A stretch of 64,000 nt of DNA from positions 243,713,218 to 243,777,217 of the forward strand of contig NC_081406.1 in assembly GCF_030272615.1 (NCBI RefSeq), written 5' to 3'. Below, piece by piece: positions 51,114-62,339 of this stretch. The notes under the pieces were generated by a model, which ran no database searches, was not told where the DNA came from, and saw only the letters and a list, made by a program, of their open reading frames with translations. The DNA comes from Cryptomeria japonica. Taxonomy: Eukaryota > Streptophyta > Pinopsida > Cupressales > Cupressaceae. The number at the start of each line of letters is the position of its first letter. Positions within the stretch are counted from its first letter, which is position 1. A program made the position numbers and the translations under genes.

Positions 51114-51296
51114 TGGGAAAGAACAAGCGAGGAATGGTGGAACAATGAGAGGCTGAAAAGAAAAGACAAAGACAACGTATGAAGAAATTACGTGACATAA
51201 GAACAATGGGACAAGAAGGTACACCATCCTCAAAATCTCAATTCAATTTACCAAGTGAACATAATGCAATTGAAGAAGAGATCACAATGAATAATC
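51114..51296 (+). pseudogene. Unrecognised gene family, copy B: N-terminal part
   Basis: Starts ATGGGAAAGAAC at 51,114, the first ATG that gives the basic KKRQRQRMKKLRDIRTMG segment, paralogous to MRQLREARKLN in copy A. One in-frame TGA interrupts near 51,147. The frame runs into LPSEHNAIEEEITMNN and is cut by the Copia element at 51,297. It resumes without loss at 58,556 (…MNN then QTNDEDAP). Confidence 0.75.
51292..51296. repeat. Target site duplication, left copy (TAATC)
   Basis: Identical to TAATC at 58,556-58,560; directly abuts the LTR start TGTTGGCATATG. Confidence 0.95.
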
Positions 51297-52731
51297 TGTT
51301 GGCATATGATGAACCGGTATGATAATATGATAATATGATAATAATGTATGTTGTCATTGATGTCAATAACTATAGTTCAACCATCATGAAGAGATGTAGT
51401 GAACCGGTATCAGGGTTTCACTAAGTGTGACTACCGGTTGGTAGTCTAAGCTCTAGGGTTTCCAATTTAGCAATCTAGCTTGTGCGATGCAACCAATGAT
51501 ATTATGTGATGAGTTAGCTAAGAAATAAGGATGAGATCGAGATGCCACGTCAATTTTGTGCACGTGAAGGATTTACTTGAGGATCTTGCATATGAAGATC
51601 GACTGCATTTAATGTCTATCTCGGGAATGAACATACTTCTTAGTGGTATGAGAAGAAAGCATGATGGGTTACTGATTTCTATGTGCGGTGAAGAAAGGAT
51701 CATGTAGAATGACTTGTGATCTATTTGAGATTGTTTCATTCTATGTAATGTATTTTGTATGGTCAGGATTGGACTGCCTGTAATTGTAAACCTAAATACT
51801 TAGGGTTTAGGGTTTATGTTACCGACCTAATTGTTGTCTATAAGGTCGATGATGTTTGTTATTGTAAGTATTGGCAAATGTTGTGTTTGTATCCGAGTGA
51901 TGAGATACTTGCCAGACCAGTGAGTGAAAACTACAGAGTGTGATTGTAGAGTAGAGGAGAGTGAAAACTGCAAAGTGTGATTGCATAGTAGAGGAACTCA
52001 AAATGATCTGCCTTAGCATGTAGTGTTGTTATCAAATCAGAGATTTTTCTATTGTCTTTTAATAATTTCAACAATAGGAAAATCCCTTTATCGAGTATCT
52101 TTAACAGGCTTATTGTAAAACCTCTAACCAGGTGACTCAAGTTCATTGAGTTCTTTAAATCCTCTAGCAAGGTAACCTTTAATAGGGTTTCAACCTTTAA
52201 CAGGGTATATAGCCATCCCTTGACTGGGTGATCTTTAACAAGATCAGTTCCTAGCATAACCTTATTGGAAAGTCTTTAACCGAACTAGGCTCCTAATAGA
52301 GCGATCTTCAAAAGAGTTCAAAACAAGCTTGTGGGTATTCATCCCCACCATGGTTTTTCCCATTTGGGTTTCCACGTGAAAAATTAGTGTCATGAGTTGT
52401 GCATTTTTCATGTGATGATTAAGTATTCTTTGTTTAAGTGATTATGTATGCAGAGCTAATGGTTATGGTATTAATGATACAATACTTACACATATGTATG
52501 GGTGAAGTAGTTATCAAGTATTGAATGATATTTGAAGCATTCAGTTTTACACATTTAAGTTGTCTGAAGTCTTACTATGTTTAACCAGTATTACCATGGT
52601 TAAGTTCGATAATGAAGACAACCGGTTAGCATTATTTTAACTTGATAAGTTGTGGAGAATTTTTTTTATGTACTGATTCACCGCCCCTCTCAGTACTAGT
52701 TAGGGTATTTATTGTTCATCATTATTCATCA
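51297..52731 (+). repeat. 5' LTR of the plus-strand Copia
   Basis: 1,435 bp, TGTTGGCATATGATG to TTATTCATCA. Carries a TTTAGGGTTTAGGG stretch near 51,800 and the CTGATTCACC..CCCCTCTCAG landmark near its end, shared with the LTRs at 10,269 and 12,705. Confidence 0.95.
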
Positions 52732-52733
52732 AT

Positions 52734-52745
52734 TGGTATCAGAGC
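52734..52745 (+). other. Primer-binding site (initiator-Met tRNA)
   Basis: TGGTATCAGAGC, exact complement of the plant initiator-Met tRNA 3' end, two bases after the 5' LTR. Confidence 0.95.
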
Positions 52746-52802
52746 AACTCCAGGTCCTTGGTGATATAAGCTTAACCGCTTGAGGTAAAAGATCTTGCCT
52801 TA

Positions 52803-53820
52803 ATGATGAAGAGGGAAGGTCCTAAGCTCAATAGAGATAACTTCAAAATATGGAAGGGAAAAATGAAGATCTATATCAAGAGTTTGGGTGCTCAACACTG
52901 GAGTTATGTTGAGAATGCCTATATAATCCCCACTGGCACTCTAACTGATGATCAGAAAAGAGAGATTCAAGAAAATGGGCAAGTCATGGAAGCCCTTATT
53001 AGCAGTTTGTCTGATATTGAGTTGATTGATGTAAAAGATAAGGACACTCCTAAGGATGTATGGGACACATTGGAAACTATTTATGGTGGTGATGAGAATG
53101 TCAAGTGAGCTAAGGAAGAGAGCCTTATAGGAAAATTTGAAGACATGAGGATGGTTGAAGGTGGGACCATTCAACAATATGGCATAAGGATCAAGATTGT
53201 TGTTGGAGATATCAAGAGCACAAGTGGAACAATTGATGATGCCACCATTGTCAGTAAAGTTTTGAGATCAATGTTACTGGTCTATGCAATCAGAGTTGCT
53301 TCTATTCAGGAACTAAGGTCTATTGACAAAACCAAGGTATCCTTAGACTCTATCATTGTAAAGTTGACTGCATATGAGTTAAATAGCTATGATGGCAATG
53401 TTCATAAGACTGAGTCAACTTTTAGAGCATTTGTTACACCAACCAGAAAAGGAAAAGAAGTAAGTACCAGTTATGAATCCATGCAAAGAAGAGGTATGGA
53501 TGATGAATAAATTTTGATGGAGTTTGAAGCTCTTCTTGCCAAGAGACTTCCAAAAGGCACTGGAAAATACATAGGTAAGCTTCCTTTAAAATGTTTTTCC
53601 TGCAATAAGATAGGACATATAGCTGTTAACTGTCCTAACAATGACAATAAGGATAAACCAGAGAGGTTTAGAAAGTACAAAGGAGGAAATAGAAGAAATT
53701 GTCTTGTTGCAGTGGATGAAGGTGTTACTGATGAAGAATCTGAGGATGAAGAGAATGAGGCCATAGTGTTTGTAGCTGTAAAGGAAGAGGTGTTTGACAA
53801 GGAAGCACTTGTCTCTCACA
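52803..53820 (+). pseudogene. Copia gag with intact zinc knuckle
   Basis: Starts at 52,803 (MMKREGPKLNRDNFKIWKGK), the usual Copia gag opening. It continues through DVWDTLETIYGGDENVK and the matching second half (52,803-53,510, one TGA at 53,106), a TAA at 53,508, then the knuckle CFSCNKIGHIAVNC (about 53,592-53,633). All pieces are in one frame, so only point stops broke it. Nucleic-acid binding and particle assembly are the family roles. Confidence 0.93.
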
Positions 53821-54160
53821 TTGACAACTCTAATGAGTGGATTATTGATAGTGGTTGTTCTCACCACATGACTAGTGATTGGAGAAAGTTTTTGTCTCTA
53901 GAAGAATATGATGGAGGTGTTGTCAGATTTATCAATGATGCACCTTGCTTGGTAAAAGGTGAAGGATCCATCTCACTGAATGGAAAGAGCAGTGCGAATA
54001 ATGTCTACTGATTAGAAGCTCTTAAGCGTAATCCGTTGAGCATTTCTCAGCTAAATGATAAAGGACTCATTCTGGAGTTCAAAGGTGGAGTCTGCAGTAT
54101 AATTGGAAAAAGTGGTGAACTTATTGCCATCGATAAGTAGACCAGAGGTAACTTATTTCA
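53821..54160 (+). pseudogene. Copia protease
   Basis: SNEWIIDSGCSHHMTSDW has the retropepsin D-S-G intact. It continues to YDGGVVRFINDAPCLVKGEGS. A TGA at 54,009-54,011 and a TAG at 54,138-54,140 interrupt it. Same frame as gag, as expected for Copia. Confidence 0.9.
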
Positions 54161-54161
54161 G

Positions 54162-55083
54162 TTGAATGACGAGATAAGTCGGTGTCTGATGGTGAAGTTT
54201 GATGATAGTTGGATATGGCATAGGAGACTTTGTCATATGAATTTTGATAATATTGTAAAGGCGAGTAAGATCAAGGTAGTAAGAGGATTGCCTTTGCTGA
54301 ACAAACCAAAGAATTCTCTGTGCAGAGAATGTCAACTTGGGAAGATGTCTTCCTCAACTTTCAAAGGTGTCTTTTTCAGCAGAGAACTTACTTGATCTTG
54401 TGCATACCAACCTGTGTGGTCCTATGAAAACTAGAAGTATTTAGGGACATAGGTATTTCATGATTCTTATTGATGACTGCTCAAGAATGATGTGGGTCAC
54501 ATTCTTGAAAGACAAGTCTAAGGCATTTGGAAAGTTCAAAGCCTTTAGAGCATTAGTAGAGAAGGAAAGTGGTCAAAAGATAAATTGCCTAAGAACTGAT
54601 CAAGGAGGTGAATTCACTTCTGATGAATTCAACAAGTATGGTGAAGATAGTGGTATCAAGAAGCAATTGTCTGCCCCGAGGACACCACAACATAATGGCA
54701 TAGTACAAAGGAATAACAAGATTGTAGTTGAAGTGGCCAGAACAATGTTGATCCAAGGAAAGGTTGCTCACACTTTTTTGAGAGAAGTGGTGATCATTGC
54801 AATCTATACTATGAACTGGATACTCATGAAGAAAGGTAAAGTTAAAACCCCTTATGAGTATTGGATCGGGAAGACTCTCACTATAAGTTATTTTAAAGTA
54901 TTTGGCAGTAAGTTTTACATCAAGAGAGGTAAGCATCTCAGCAAGTTTGATGCCAAATGCGATGAAGGAATATTTCTAGGATATTCCACTAAGAGTAAAG
55001 CTCTCAAGTGCTACAACAATAGAACACAGAAAATTATTGAGAGTATTAATGTCAGGGTTGATGAAACCCCCAAGGAACCCTAG
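54162..55083 (+). pseudogene. Copia GAG-pre-integrase and integrase, catalytic Glu lost
   Basis: 54,162-54,395 carries the HHCC zinc motif (WHRRLCHMN ... CRECQLGKM). A frameshift near 54,375 leads to the core frame: MILIDDCSRMMWV (first Asp), RTDQGGEFTSDEF (second Asp) and TPQHNGIVQRNNK. In the last motif the catalytic Glu of the family's NGxxERxN is Gln. The C-terminal part TPYEYWIGK and FDAKCDEGIFLGYS follows. Integrase joins element cDNA to chromosomal DNA in the nucleus; this copy should be inactive. Confidence 0.92.
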
Positions 55084-55256
55084 GAAACCTGCAGTGAGAA
55101 AGTGGAAGATGAATAAGGTGTAGCCTTCAGGGAACCGGTTAAGAAAGAAACAAGTAAAGACCTTAGTGTTCCTATACCGGTAGAGGCTGCAATAGGTGAA
55201 GAAGAAGAAGAGGAAAAGCAAGCAGAACCTGCTATAGTCATTCCTAGATATGTGAT

Positions 55257-56185
55257 GTGAAACTACATCATGATCTGAAGCAGATCATAGGAGATAAAGA
55301 TGGAAGGATACTCACAAGAAGAAAGGTGAAAGAAAACTCTTGCATGATTTATGAATTAGAGCCCAAGACTTTTAGAGAAGCATTTACAGATGAAAACTGG
55401 ATTAAGACAATGGTAGAGGAGCTAGACCAGATAGAAAAGAATGCAACATGGTCTTTGGTACCTAGAACAGAACACAAGAATGTCATAGGTACCAAATGGG
55501 TCTTCAGGAATAAGCTAAATGAAGAAGGCACAGTTGTAAGAAACAAGGCAAGACTTGTATGCAAGGGATATGCTCAGGAAGAGAAAGAAGACTATGGAGA
55601 AACCTTTGCTCTTGTGGCTAGAATGGAAGGTGTCTGAATGCTACTTGGATTTGTAGCATTCAAGGGATTTAAGGTATACCAGATGGATGTGAAGTATGTG
55701 TTCTTGAATGGAATCCTAGAAGAGGAAGTGTATATTGAGCAACTGGATGGGTTTGCCTTATCAGAAGATAGTAACATGGTGTGTAGATTACATAAGGCCA
55801 TGTATGGATTGAAACAAGCACCAAGGACATGGTATGAACAATTACACTCTCATCTTATGAAAATAGGATTTCAGAGAACAAGTGAGGATAGAAACATCTA
55901 CTTGAAATCTGAAGGTGGTCAGATTCTGATCTATGAAGTATTTGTAGATGACATAATCTTTGGAGGAGATGATGAAATGAGCCATGCATTTGCAGATGAA
56001 ATGAAGAAAGAGTTTGAGATGCCTCTCATTGGAGAGATAAAGTTCTTCATTGGTCTATAGATTCAACAAATGAAAGAGGGTATCTTTATTACCCAGTCCA
56101 AATATGTCAAAGAGGTATTGAAGACCTTTGGCATGGAGGAGAGAAAACTAGTTGGTGCACCAATGGTGATCAGCTATAAATTGAC
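55257..56185 (+). pseudogene. Copia reverse transcriptase
   Basis: Two in-frame segments (55,257-55,637 and 55,638-56,060) carry [53 protein letters not shown] and the active site [10 protein letters not shown] (F-V-D-D for Y-V-D-D). A TGA lies at 55,635 and a TAG at 56,058. After the latter, QSKYVKEVLKTFGM follows before another frameshift near 56,190. Confidence 0.93.
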
Positions 56186-56200
56186 TAAGATGATTTAGAA

Positions 56201-56890
56201 TTGGTGAATGAGAAGGAGTATAGGTCAATGATCAGTAAGCTAGACTATGTGGTGCACAACAAACCAGATATTGCTCATGCAGTGGGCATAGTAGCTCATT
56301 TGCAGAAAAGTCCAAGAGAATCCCACTTGGTAGCAGTCAAGAGGATTATTAGATACCTGAAAGGGACAGTTGATTATGGATTGTGGTATCCATATAATGG
56401 TGATTTTAATCTCAAGGTATTTACCGATGCAGATTGGGGAGGTAATGTGGATAACCGAAAAAGCACAACCAATGGAGCGTTCTTTCTTGGTGGAATACTA
56501 GTCTCATGGACGAGTAAGAAGAAGAGTTGTACTTCTCAGTCTACAACTGAAGCGGAGTATGTGGCAGCATTTATGAACTACACTCAGGCAATCTAGATGA
56601 AACATGTATTGGGTGGTTTCAAAGTACCTATATCTGAACCGGTGAGTATATTTTCTGACAATACTAGCACAATCAATATTTCCAAGAATTCGGTATTGCA
56701 TGCTAGAACAAAGCACATTGAGCTCAAGTATCATTTCTTGAGGGAGAAGGTTCAAAATAGAGAGGTTGTATTACAACGTGTTTCCAGTAAGGAGCAACTA
56801 GCAGACATATTCACTAAGCCCTTACCAAAGACTACATTTACCTATTTGAGAGATGAATTAGGGGTTTTGCCCCTTCATGACGTAAACTAA
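56201..56890 (+). pseudogene. Copia RNase H
   Basis: HLQKSPRESHLVAVKRIIRYLKGT, then FTDADWGGNVDNRKSTT, TTEAEYVAAF, DNTSTINISKN and the C-terminal KHIELKYHFLREKV and ADIFTKPLPK. One TAG at 56,594-56,596 interrupts an otherwise open frame that ends at 56,890. The Asp and Glu residues of the catalytic set appear present. Confidence 0.94.
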
Positions 56891-57145
56891 ATATGTGTGC
56901 TCCACATCAGCCAGGTATTATAGTGACAAATATTTCAGGATTGATGTGTTGAAGAATGCTACTCCACAATGGGAGCAACATAGTGGAGTATGGAAGCTTG
57001 TGCCTCCACTTTGGTATTGTTGTCAAAGGGGGAGAAGATATATGATAGGGGTAGAAGTTGTATGATATAAGATGAAGATATTTTAGTTGCATTGGTCTAT
57101 GATGTTTTTAGTTGCAGTGCTACACTCAGTATTTCCATCAATGCC

Positions 57146-57156
57146 AAAGGGGGAGA
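57146..57156 (+). other. Polypurine tract of the plus-strand Copia
   Basis: AAAGGGGGAGA, one base before the 3' LTR. A second AAAGGGGGAGAAG in the 3' untranslated region (about 57,026) may be a decoy or central tract. Confidence 0.9.
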
Positions 57157-57157
57157 T

Positions 57158-58555
57158 TGTTGGCATATGATGAACCAGTATGATAATATGATAATATGAT
57201 AATAATGTATGTTGTCATTGATGTCAATAAGTACAGGTCAACCAGTATGAAGAGATGTAGTGATCCGGTGTCAGGGTTTCACTAAGTGTGACTACTGGTT
57301 AGTAGTCTCGGCTCTAGGGTTTCCGGTTTGGCAATCTAGCTTGTGCGATGCAACTAGTGATATTATGTGATGAGTTAGCTAAGAAATAAGGATGAGATCA
57401 AGATGCCACGCCATTTTTGTGCATGTGAAGGATTTCCTTGAGGATCTTGCATATGAAGATCGACTGCATTTAATGTCTATCTCGAGAATGTACATACTTC
57501 TTAGTGGTATGAGAAGAAAGCATGATGGGTTATTGATTTCTATGTGCGGTGAAGAATGCATGATGCAGAATGACTTGTGATCTATTTGAGATTGTTTCAT
57601 TCTATGTAATGTATTTTGTATGGTTAGGATTGGACCGCCTATAATTGTAAACCTAAATGCTTAGGGTTTAGGGTTTATGTTACCAACCTAATTGTTGTCT
57701 ATAAGGTCGATGATGTTTGTTATTGTAAGTATTGGCAAATGTTGTGTTTTTATCTCAATGATGAGATACTTGCCAGACAAGTGAGTGAAAACTATAGAGT
57801 GTGATTGCAGAGTAGAGGAACTGAAAAGGATCTGCCTTAGAATGTAGTGTTGTTATCAGATCAGAGCTTTATCTGTTGTCTTCTAATCATTTCAATGGTA
57901 GGAAAAACCCTTTACCGAGTAGCTTTAATAAGCTTATTGTAAAACCTCTAACCAGGTGACTCAAGTTCATTGAGTTCTTTAAATCCTCTAGCAAGGTAAC
58001 CTTTAATAGGGTTTCAACCTTTAACAAGGTATATAGCCATCTCTTGACTGGGTGATCTTTAACAAGATCGGTTCCTAGCAGAACCTTATTGTAAAGTCTT
58101 TAACCAAACTAGGCTCCTAACAAAGCGAGCTTCAAAAGAGTTCAAAACAAGCTTGTGGGTATTCATCCCCACCATGGTTTTTCCCATTTGGGTTTCCACG
58201 TGAAAAATCTATGTGTCATGAGTTGTACATTTTTCATGTGATGATTGAGTATTCTTTGTTTAAGTGACTATGCATTCAGAGCTAATGGTTATGGTATTAC
58301 TAATACAATACTTGCACATATGTATGGGTGAAGTAGTTATCAAGTATTGAATGATATTTGAAGCATTCAGTTTTACAGGTTTAAGTTGTTTGAAGTCTTA
58401 CTATGTTTAACCGGTATTGCCATGGTTAAGTTCAGTAATGAAGACAACCGGTTAGCATTATTTTAAGTTGATAAGTTGTGGAGAGGTTTTTGTATGTACT
58501 GATTCACCCCCTCTCAGTACTAGTTAGGGTATTTATTGTTTATCATTATTCATCA
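57158..58555 (+). repeat. 3' LTR of the plus-strand Copia
   Basis: 1,398 bp, colinear with the 5' LTR and ending TTATTCATCA. Confidence 0.95.
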
Positions 58556-58560
58556 TAATC
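58556..58560. repeat. Target site duplication, right copy (TAATC)
   Basis: Identical to 51,292-51,296. Confidence 0.95.
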
Positions 58561-60861
58561 AAACAAACGATGAAGATGCACCAACAATATTTTATTTACC
58601 ATATGAACCTAATGCAATTGAAGAAGAGACCACATTGACTATTTAGTTAAATGATGAACATACAATGACTCTATTTGATGCGATGAATGTACCTAATGCA
58701 CACAATGCACCGATGTTAACACCTCCTAGAATAATTTGTAGGAAACCAAAGTATCTAATTGACATCAATGAGAATATTTTGGAGCCAATGCCCGATAAAA
58801 TGAATGAAAAAATTTGTAGAAGAATGGTTAAAAGAATATAGAAAAACTATTTTGAAAATATAAATCAAACTGCAAGATGCCAGTTAATTGTTGAAATGAT
58901 TAAAAATTTGAATTTTAGAGAGACAATGAGAATTCTAGGCCTAAGATCATCCGAAAGTAATAACGAAAGAACTATTGTGAGAAATCTATTTGATGCATAT
59001 CAAGCTATTGGTTCAAAATATCGTACTAAAGATTCTAATGTTACTTGACATGTTATTACATCAACCATAATGAGCAAGAAAATAGAAAAAGATCGTTTGA
59101 TAAGCAAAACAAGTAAGTCTTCAAACATAAGTAGAACAACATTACGTAAAGAATTAGATAGGCGGGAGAAAATAGTGGATCCTAACTATAATTCTCTTTG
59201 GACATTCTTGGGTAGACTACCACGCAAAGACAAGGTTGTTGTTGATGCACTAAGAACATTAATTGAAATGTTTTAGCACGACAACACAAGGGTTTTGCCT
59301 AACCAAAGAGATGTTGTTAGAAGACAAATTGGATCTAGAAATCATGAGCCACATGCCAAAAACTATTTGGATATGACTCAAAAAAAATTTTATGAAAGAT
59401 TCCTTCAAAAGTTTCCTCAATAAGAATTAGTCAAAGATTTTTTGAAATGGCAAAACCTTTTTTATGTTAAGATTAATCATGTACGCACCACTTGTTGTTG
59501 TAGGATGGATATTGAATTTTCCATGCACTATGATATTTATCTTCATATATGTTGTATTTCGCACAGTAACGATGTTTTGTAGGAATGCAATATATAACCA
59601 CCTCCTAAGTCATGAAGAGAATTTATTTCAAGTGTGTTATGTAAAAGACATGATGGTTGCGTTTATTATAAGATGATGTGTTTGAAAGGTTCTTGTGCTA
59701 CATGTGGTGGTTTGCAACATTTGCCAAGATGTCTATATTTGGATAGCACAGATGAAATTGGTAAGAAACTAGTATCTTTTGGAAAGTACAAGACAATGAC
59801 ATATGGGGCTAAAGATAGAAAAGAATTGAAGAGATGTGAGTCAGTAAAAAACAATATACGTGTAGCTGATTTTATGAGATTGTTTAAAGAAAAACTAGTT
59901 TATGAGTACATAATACATACACATAGAGCTTGGTGGTTAGATGAGAAATTCAAGCTATGCAAGGACACATTTCCTCTTGGTACCATTGTCTCTATAGTTG
60001 ATTTTGCTGAAAATTATACACTACAACTTCAAAATGAAGTGCAATCTATGTATTACCATTCTACAAAAGTTTTTATTTTTGTACACATAATATTCATGCA
60101 TGCAGATGATAACACATAGGAGGATAGAAAGGTTGTAAGAGAGTATCACTTCTACATAAGTGATGATCGTACATATTCATTAGATTTTGTGCAAGGATGC
60201 TTTAAATTTTTCTATGATATTTTAAGGGACAGGAACATACAATACAAGAAACACATAATATGGTCAAATAATTACACCTTGCAATTAAAAAATGCAAGGA
60301 TGTTCTTTTAGTTGAGTAGGATTCATGTGACGAGTGGTGTACAACATTTTTGGAATTTCACTAAGGCTGGAAATGAAAAGGAGACCATGATGGTGTAGGA
60401 GCATGCATAGAAAGATCCCTAGATAGAGAAGAATTGAAATACAAAGGTGGTGCTGAGTTGATAGATGAAGCAACAATTGTGCGATGGTGTAACTCTACAA
60501 TGGGACCAAGTAATGTAGTTATGTCAATGCTTTATAGATATTTTTGGTTGATCACTGAATCTAACATTGAAAATTATCGATTATTGTACAGTTACAGAAT
60601 CTAGTGCAATGCACTCATTTTGAAGTTCAAATGCAAGTTCACCGGTAATTTATACTAGACAAATTGTATGTTTTTACTCTTCATGTATGTATTTTTTGTG
60701 GGAAGAATGTGAATCACAAGAGTGGAATTACAAATGGTCTTGTAGATCGTTGGTTCCCATTGATACCTATCAAATTCCTAGAGCATTACAGTTGAACCAG
60801 ATGGAAGCATCACTTGATTTCTATCATGTATCCGACCTAGTGAAACCAGGTGTTTCTTTGG

Positions 60862-60949
60862 GTAAATTTTATTGCAAGAATATTCTTTGACTCATTTTGT
60901 TACATCAAACATTATTTTTTGGTATTGATTATCATTCTATAATATACAG
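60862..60949 (+). other. Putative intron in copy B
   Basis: Donor GG|GTAAAT, acceptor ATATACAG|GT, 88 bp, T-rich before the acceptor, stop codon inside. Removing it joins the DLVKPG region to HVYVVIVEENNEEG in phase 1, the same place as in copy A (DLVQSG to NVYAVIV). An alternative donor at 60,850 would give a 100-bp intron and a protein matching copy A more closely. Confidence 0.65.
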
Positions 60950-61369
60950 GTCATGTGTACGTAGTTATTGTAGAAGAGAACAATGAAGAAGGAACAAATT
61001 ACTTTTTGTGTCATTGTATTGAGCCTAAGAGAAAATTGACAACCACAATCATTGATGGAGAGGGTATTGAGTATCTAGTAGGGTCTGTTGTCATGATAGG
61101 GACATGGCTTAGGAGATACCCTATCAAGAATTGTGATGTTTGGTTGTTCGAGGAATTTGAAACACATAGACATATTCTTCATTTATCCAACCTTGTTGTT
61201 GCAACAAATATTCATTTGATTAAGTATCATGCTAGACCTCATAACAAGATTTTATGGAAAGTTTGTGAATCTGACCATGAGGCAATACTTGACACAATAC
61301 GTGTTAGAGCCGATCCAGAAGGCTCACTTGATTGATTCTACGATTCAAAGTAGAATCATTTTGAGAATT

Positions 61370-61600
61370 TTATATATATTGTTGGGGAATTGTTCTATAT
61401 TTAGTTTTTGTATATATAAATGCCCATGAGATGATTTATACATATTTAAGGGCATAATTTTATATATTTAAATGACCATGAGCTGATTTGTACATATTTA
61501 GATGCCAAATTTTGTATATATAAATGGTGATGAGCTGATTCACACATATTTAAATGCCAAATTTTGTATAAAATACCATGAGATGATTTGTAAAACATTT
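61370..61600. repeat. ~52-bp tandem repeat
   Basis: CATGAGATGATTT (or GATGAGCTGATT) recurs at 61,425, 61,477, 61,529 and 61,577, each followed by ACATATTTAA.TGC. This lies directly after the copy B stop codon. Confidence 0.88.
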
Positions 61601-62339
61601 TTTGAATATATGTGACTATATTTTTTGACTATTTTTTTAATATATGTGAATATATGTGACTATTTTTTGAATATCTTAAGGGTATTGATTTTATTTGATG
61701 TGAAAAATAATAATGGGAAAGAGATTGGGTTGGTCACATTGGTTTTGGCATTGAGGTAAGCCACGTTTGGAAGTGGGAGTTTTGGATTTTCTTGTGGTGG
61801 GTTTGTAGTTAGAGAGTTTGGGAAGGAAGACTTTTAGAGGTGTACAAGCCATGGCTCCAAAATTAGCCTAAAACTTGTGAATGCACATCAGCTACTAATG
61901 CCATTTGCTTTTGGCTATGTCCTACCAAGTTACAATAAATTATATATATTAGTATCACTATACTTGACCCTCTGTATATTTTTTGCCCTGAAAAAATGCT
62001 ATTGCAGTTGCCCTGGGGCTAGAATAGGCCGACACAAATTTATCCTATTGGGGATTTAGGGAGGAAAGCAAAAATTAGGCATTTGGATTGTTTGAAGCAG
62101 TCCACAAGAGAAAAAGGCCTCTTTTTGGCTCAAAAAAGAGAAAACACCCTTTGGAGAGAGAGTAAGAATGGAGGAGAGATAGCAATTTGTTGCTTGCCTT
62201 CCTTCTCCCACTTTCTCTTTGTTCCATTTCACCCTCATATTAGAATAGTTTGTTAGGAATGGGCTTGTAGAGGGCACCATGATAGCGACAGGATTAGAAA
62301 TGGCTGATAAGAATTTTGGGATGACCAAGAAGATAATCG
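61601..62339. other. Spacer between copy B and satellite B
   Basis: No gene recognised; a few short chance frames. Confidence 0.45.

Larger units (their letters stand above)
51297..58555 (+). mobile_element. Full-length plus-strand Copia retrotransposon (7.26 kb) inside gene copy B
   Basis: LTRs 51,297-52,731 and 57,158-58,555, a perfect primer-binding site, gag, protease, integrase, reverse transcriptase, RNase H, a polypurine tract and a perfect TAATC duplication. The LTRs differ at roughly 7-8% of the first ~345 positions by eye. Gag-pol is one polyprotein gene broken by at least six stops and two or more frameshifts. The insertion is in the N-terminal linker of the unrecognised gene; removing it restores the host frame. 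Confidence 0.97.
58556..61335 (+). pseudogene. Unrecognised gene family, copy B: main part (DDE-transposase-like, decayed)
   Basis: Continues from 51,296. Order: duplicated linker LPYEPNAIEEETTL; RKPKYLIDINENILEPM; a helical segment (59,070-59,276); FYVKINHVRTTCCCR; cysteine motif CLKGSCATCGGLQHLPRC (about 59,685-59,735); HTHRAWWLDEKFKLCKDTFPLGT. The acidic motifs are VDFAENY (Asp 60,000-60,002), IIWSNNY (Asn at 60,267-60,269 replaces the Asp of copy A) and, after a frameshift near 60,380, GDHDGVGACIE. The EECESQEW block matches the copy A cysteine cluster, but most cysteines are lost. The C-terminal domain 60,950-61,335 ends RADPEGSLD and is about 60% identical to copy A by eye. Longest open frame 59,634-60,119. 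A transposase role is inference. Confidence 0.75.

Noticed and set aside
51796-51815. TTTAGGGTTTAGGG, a plant telomere-like motif (also at 57,660)
   Set aside because: Only about two units, and present in both LTRs of the Copia element, so it is LTR sequence and not an interstitial telomere.
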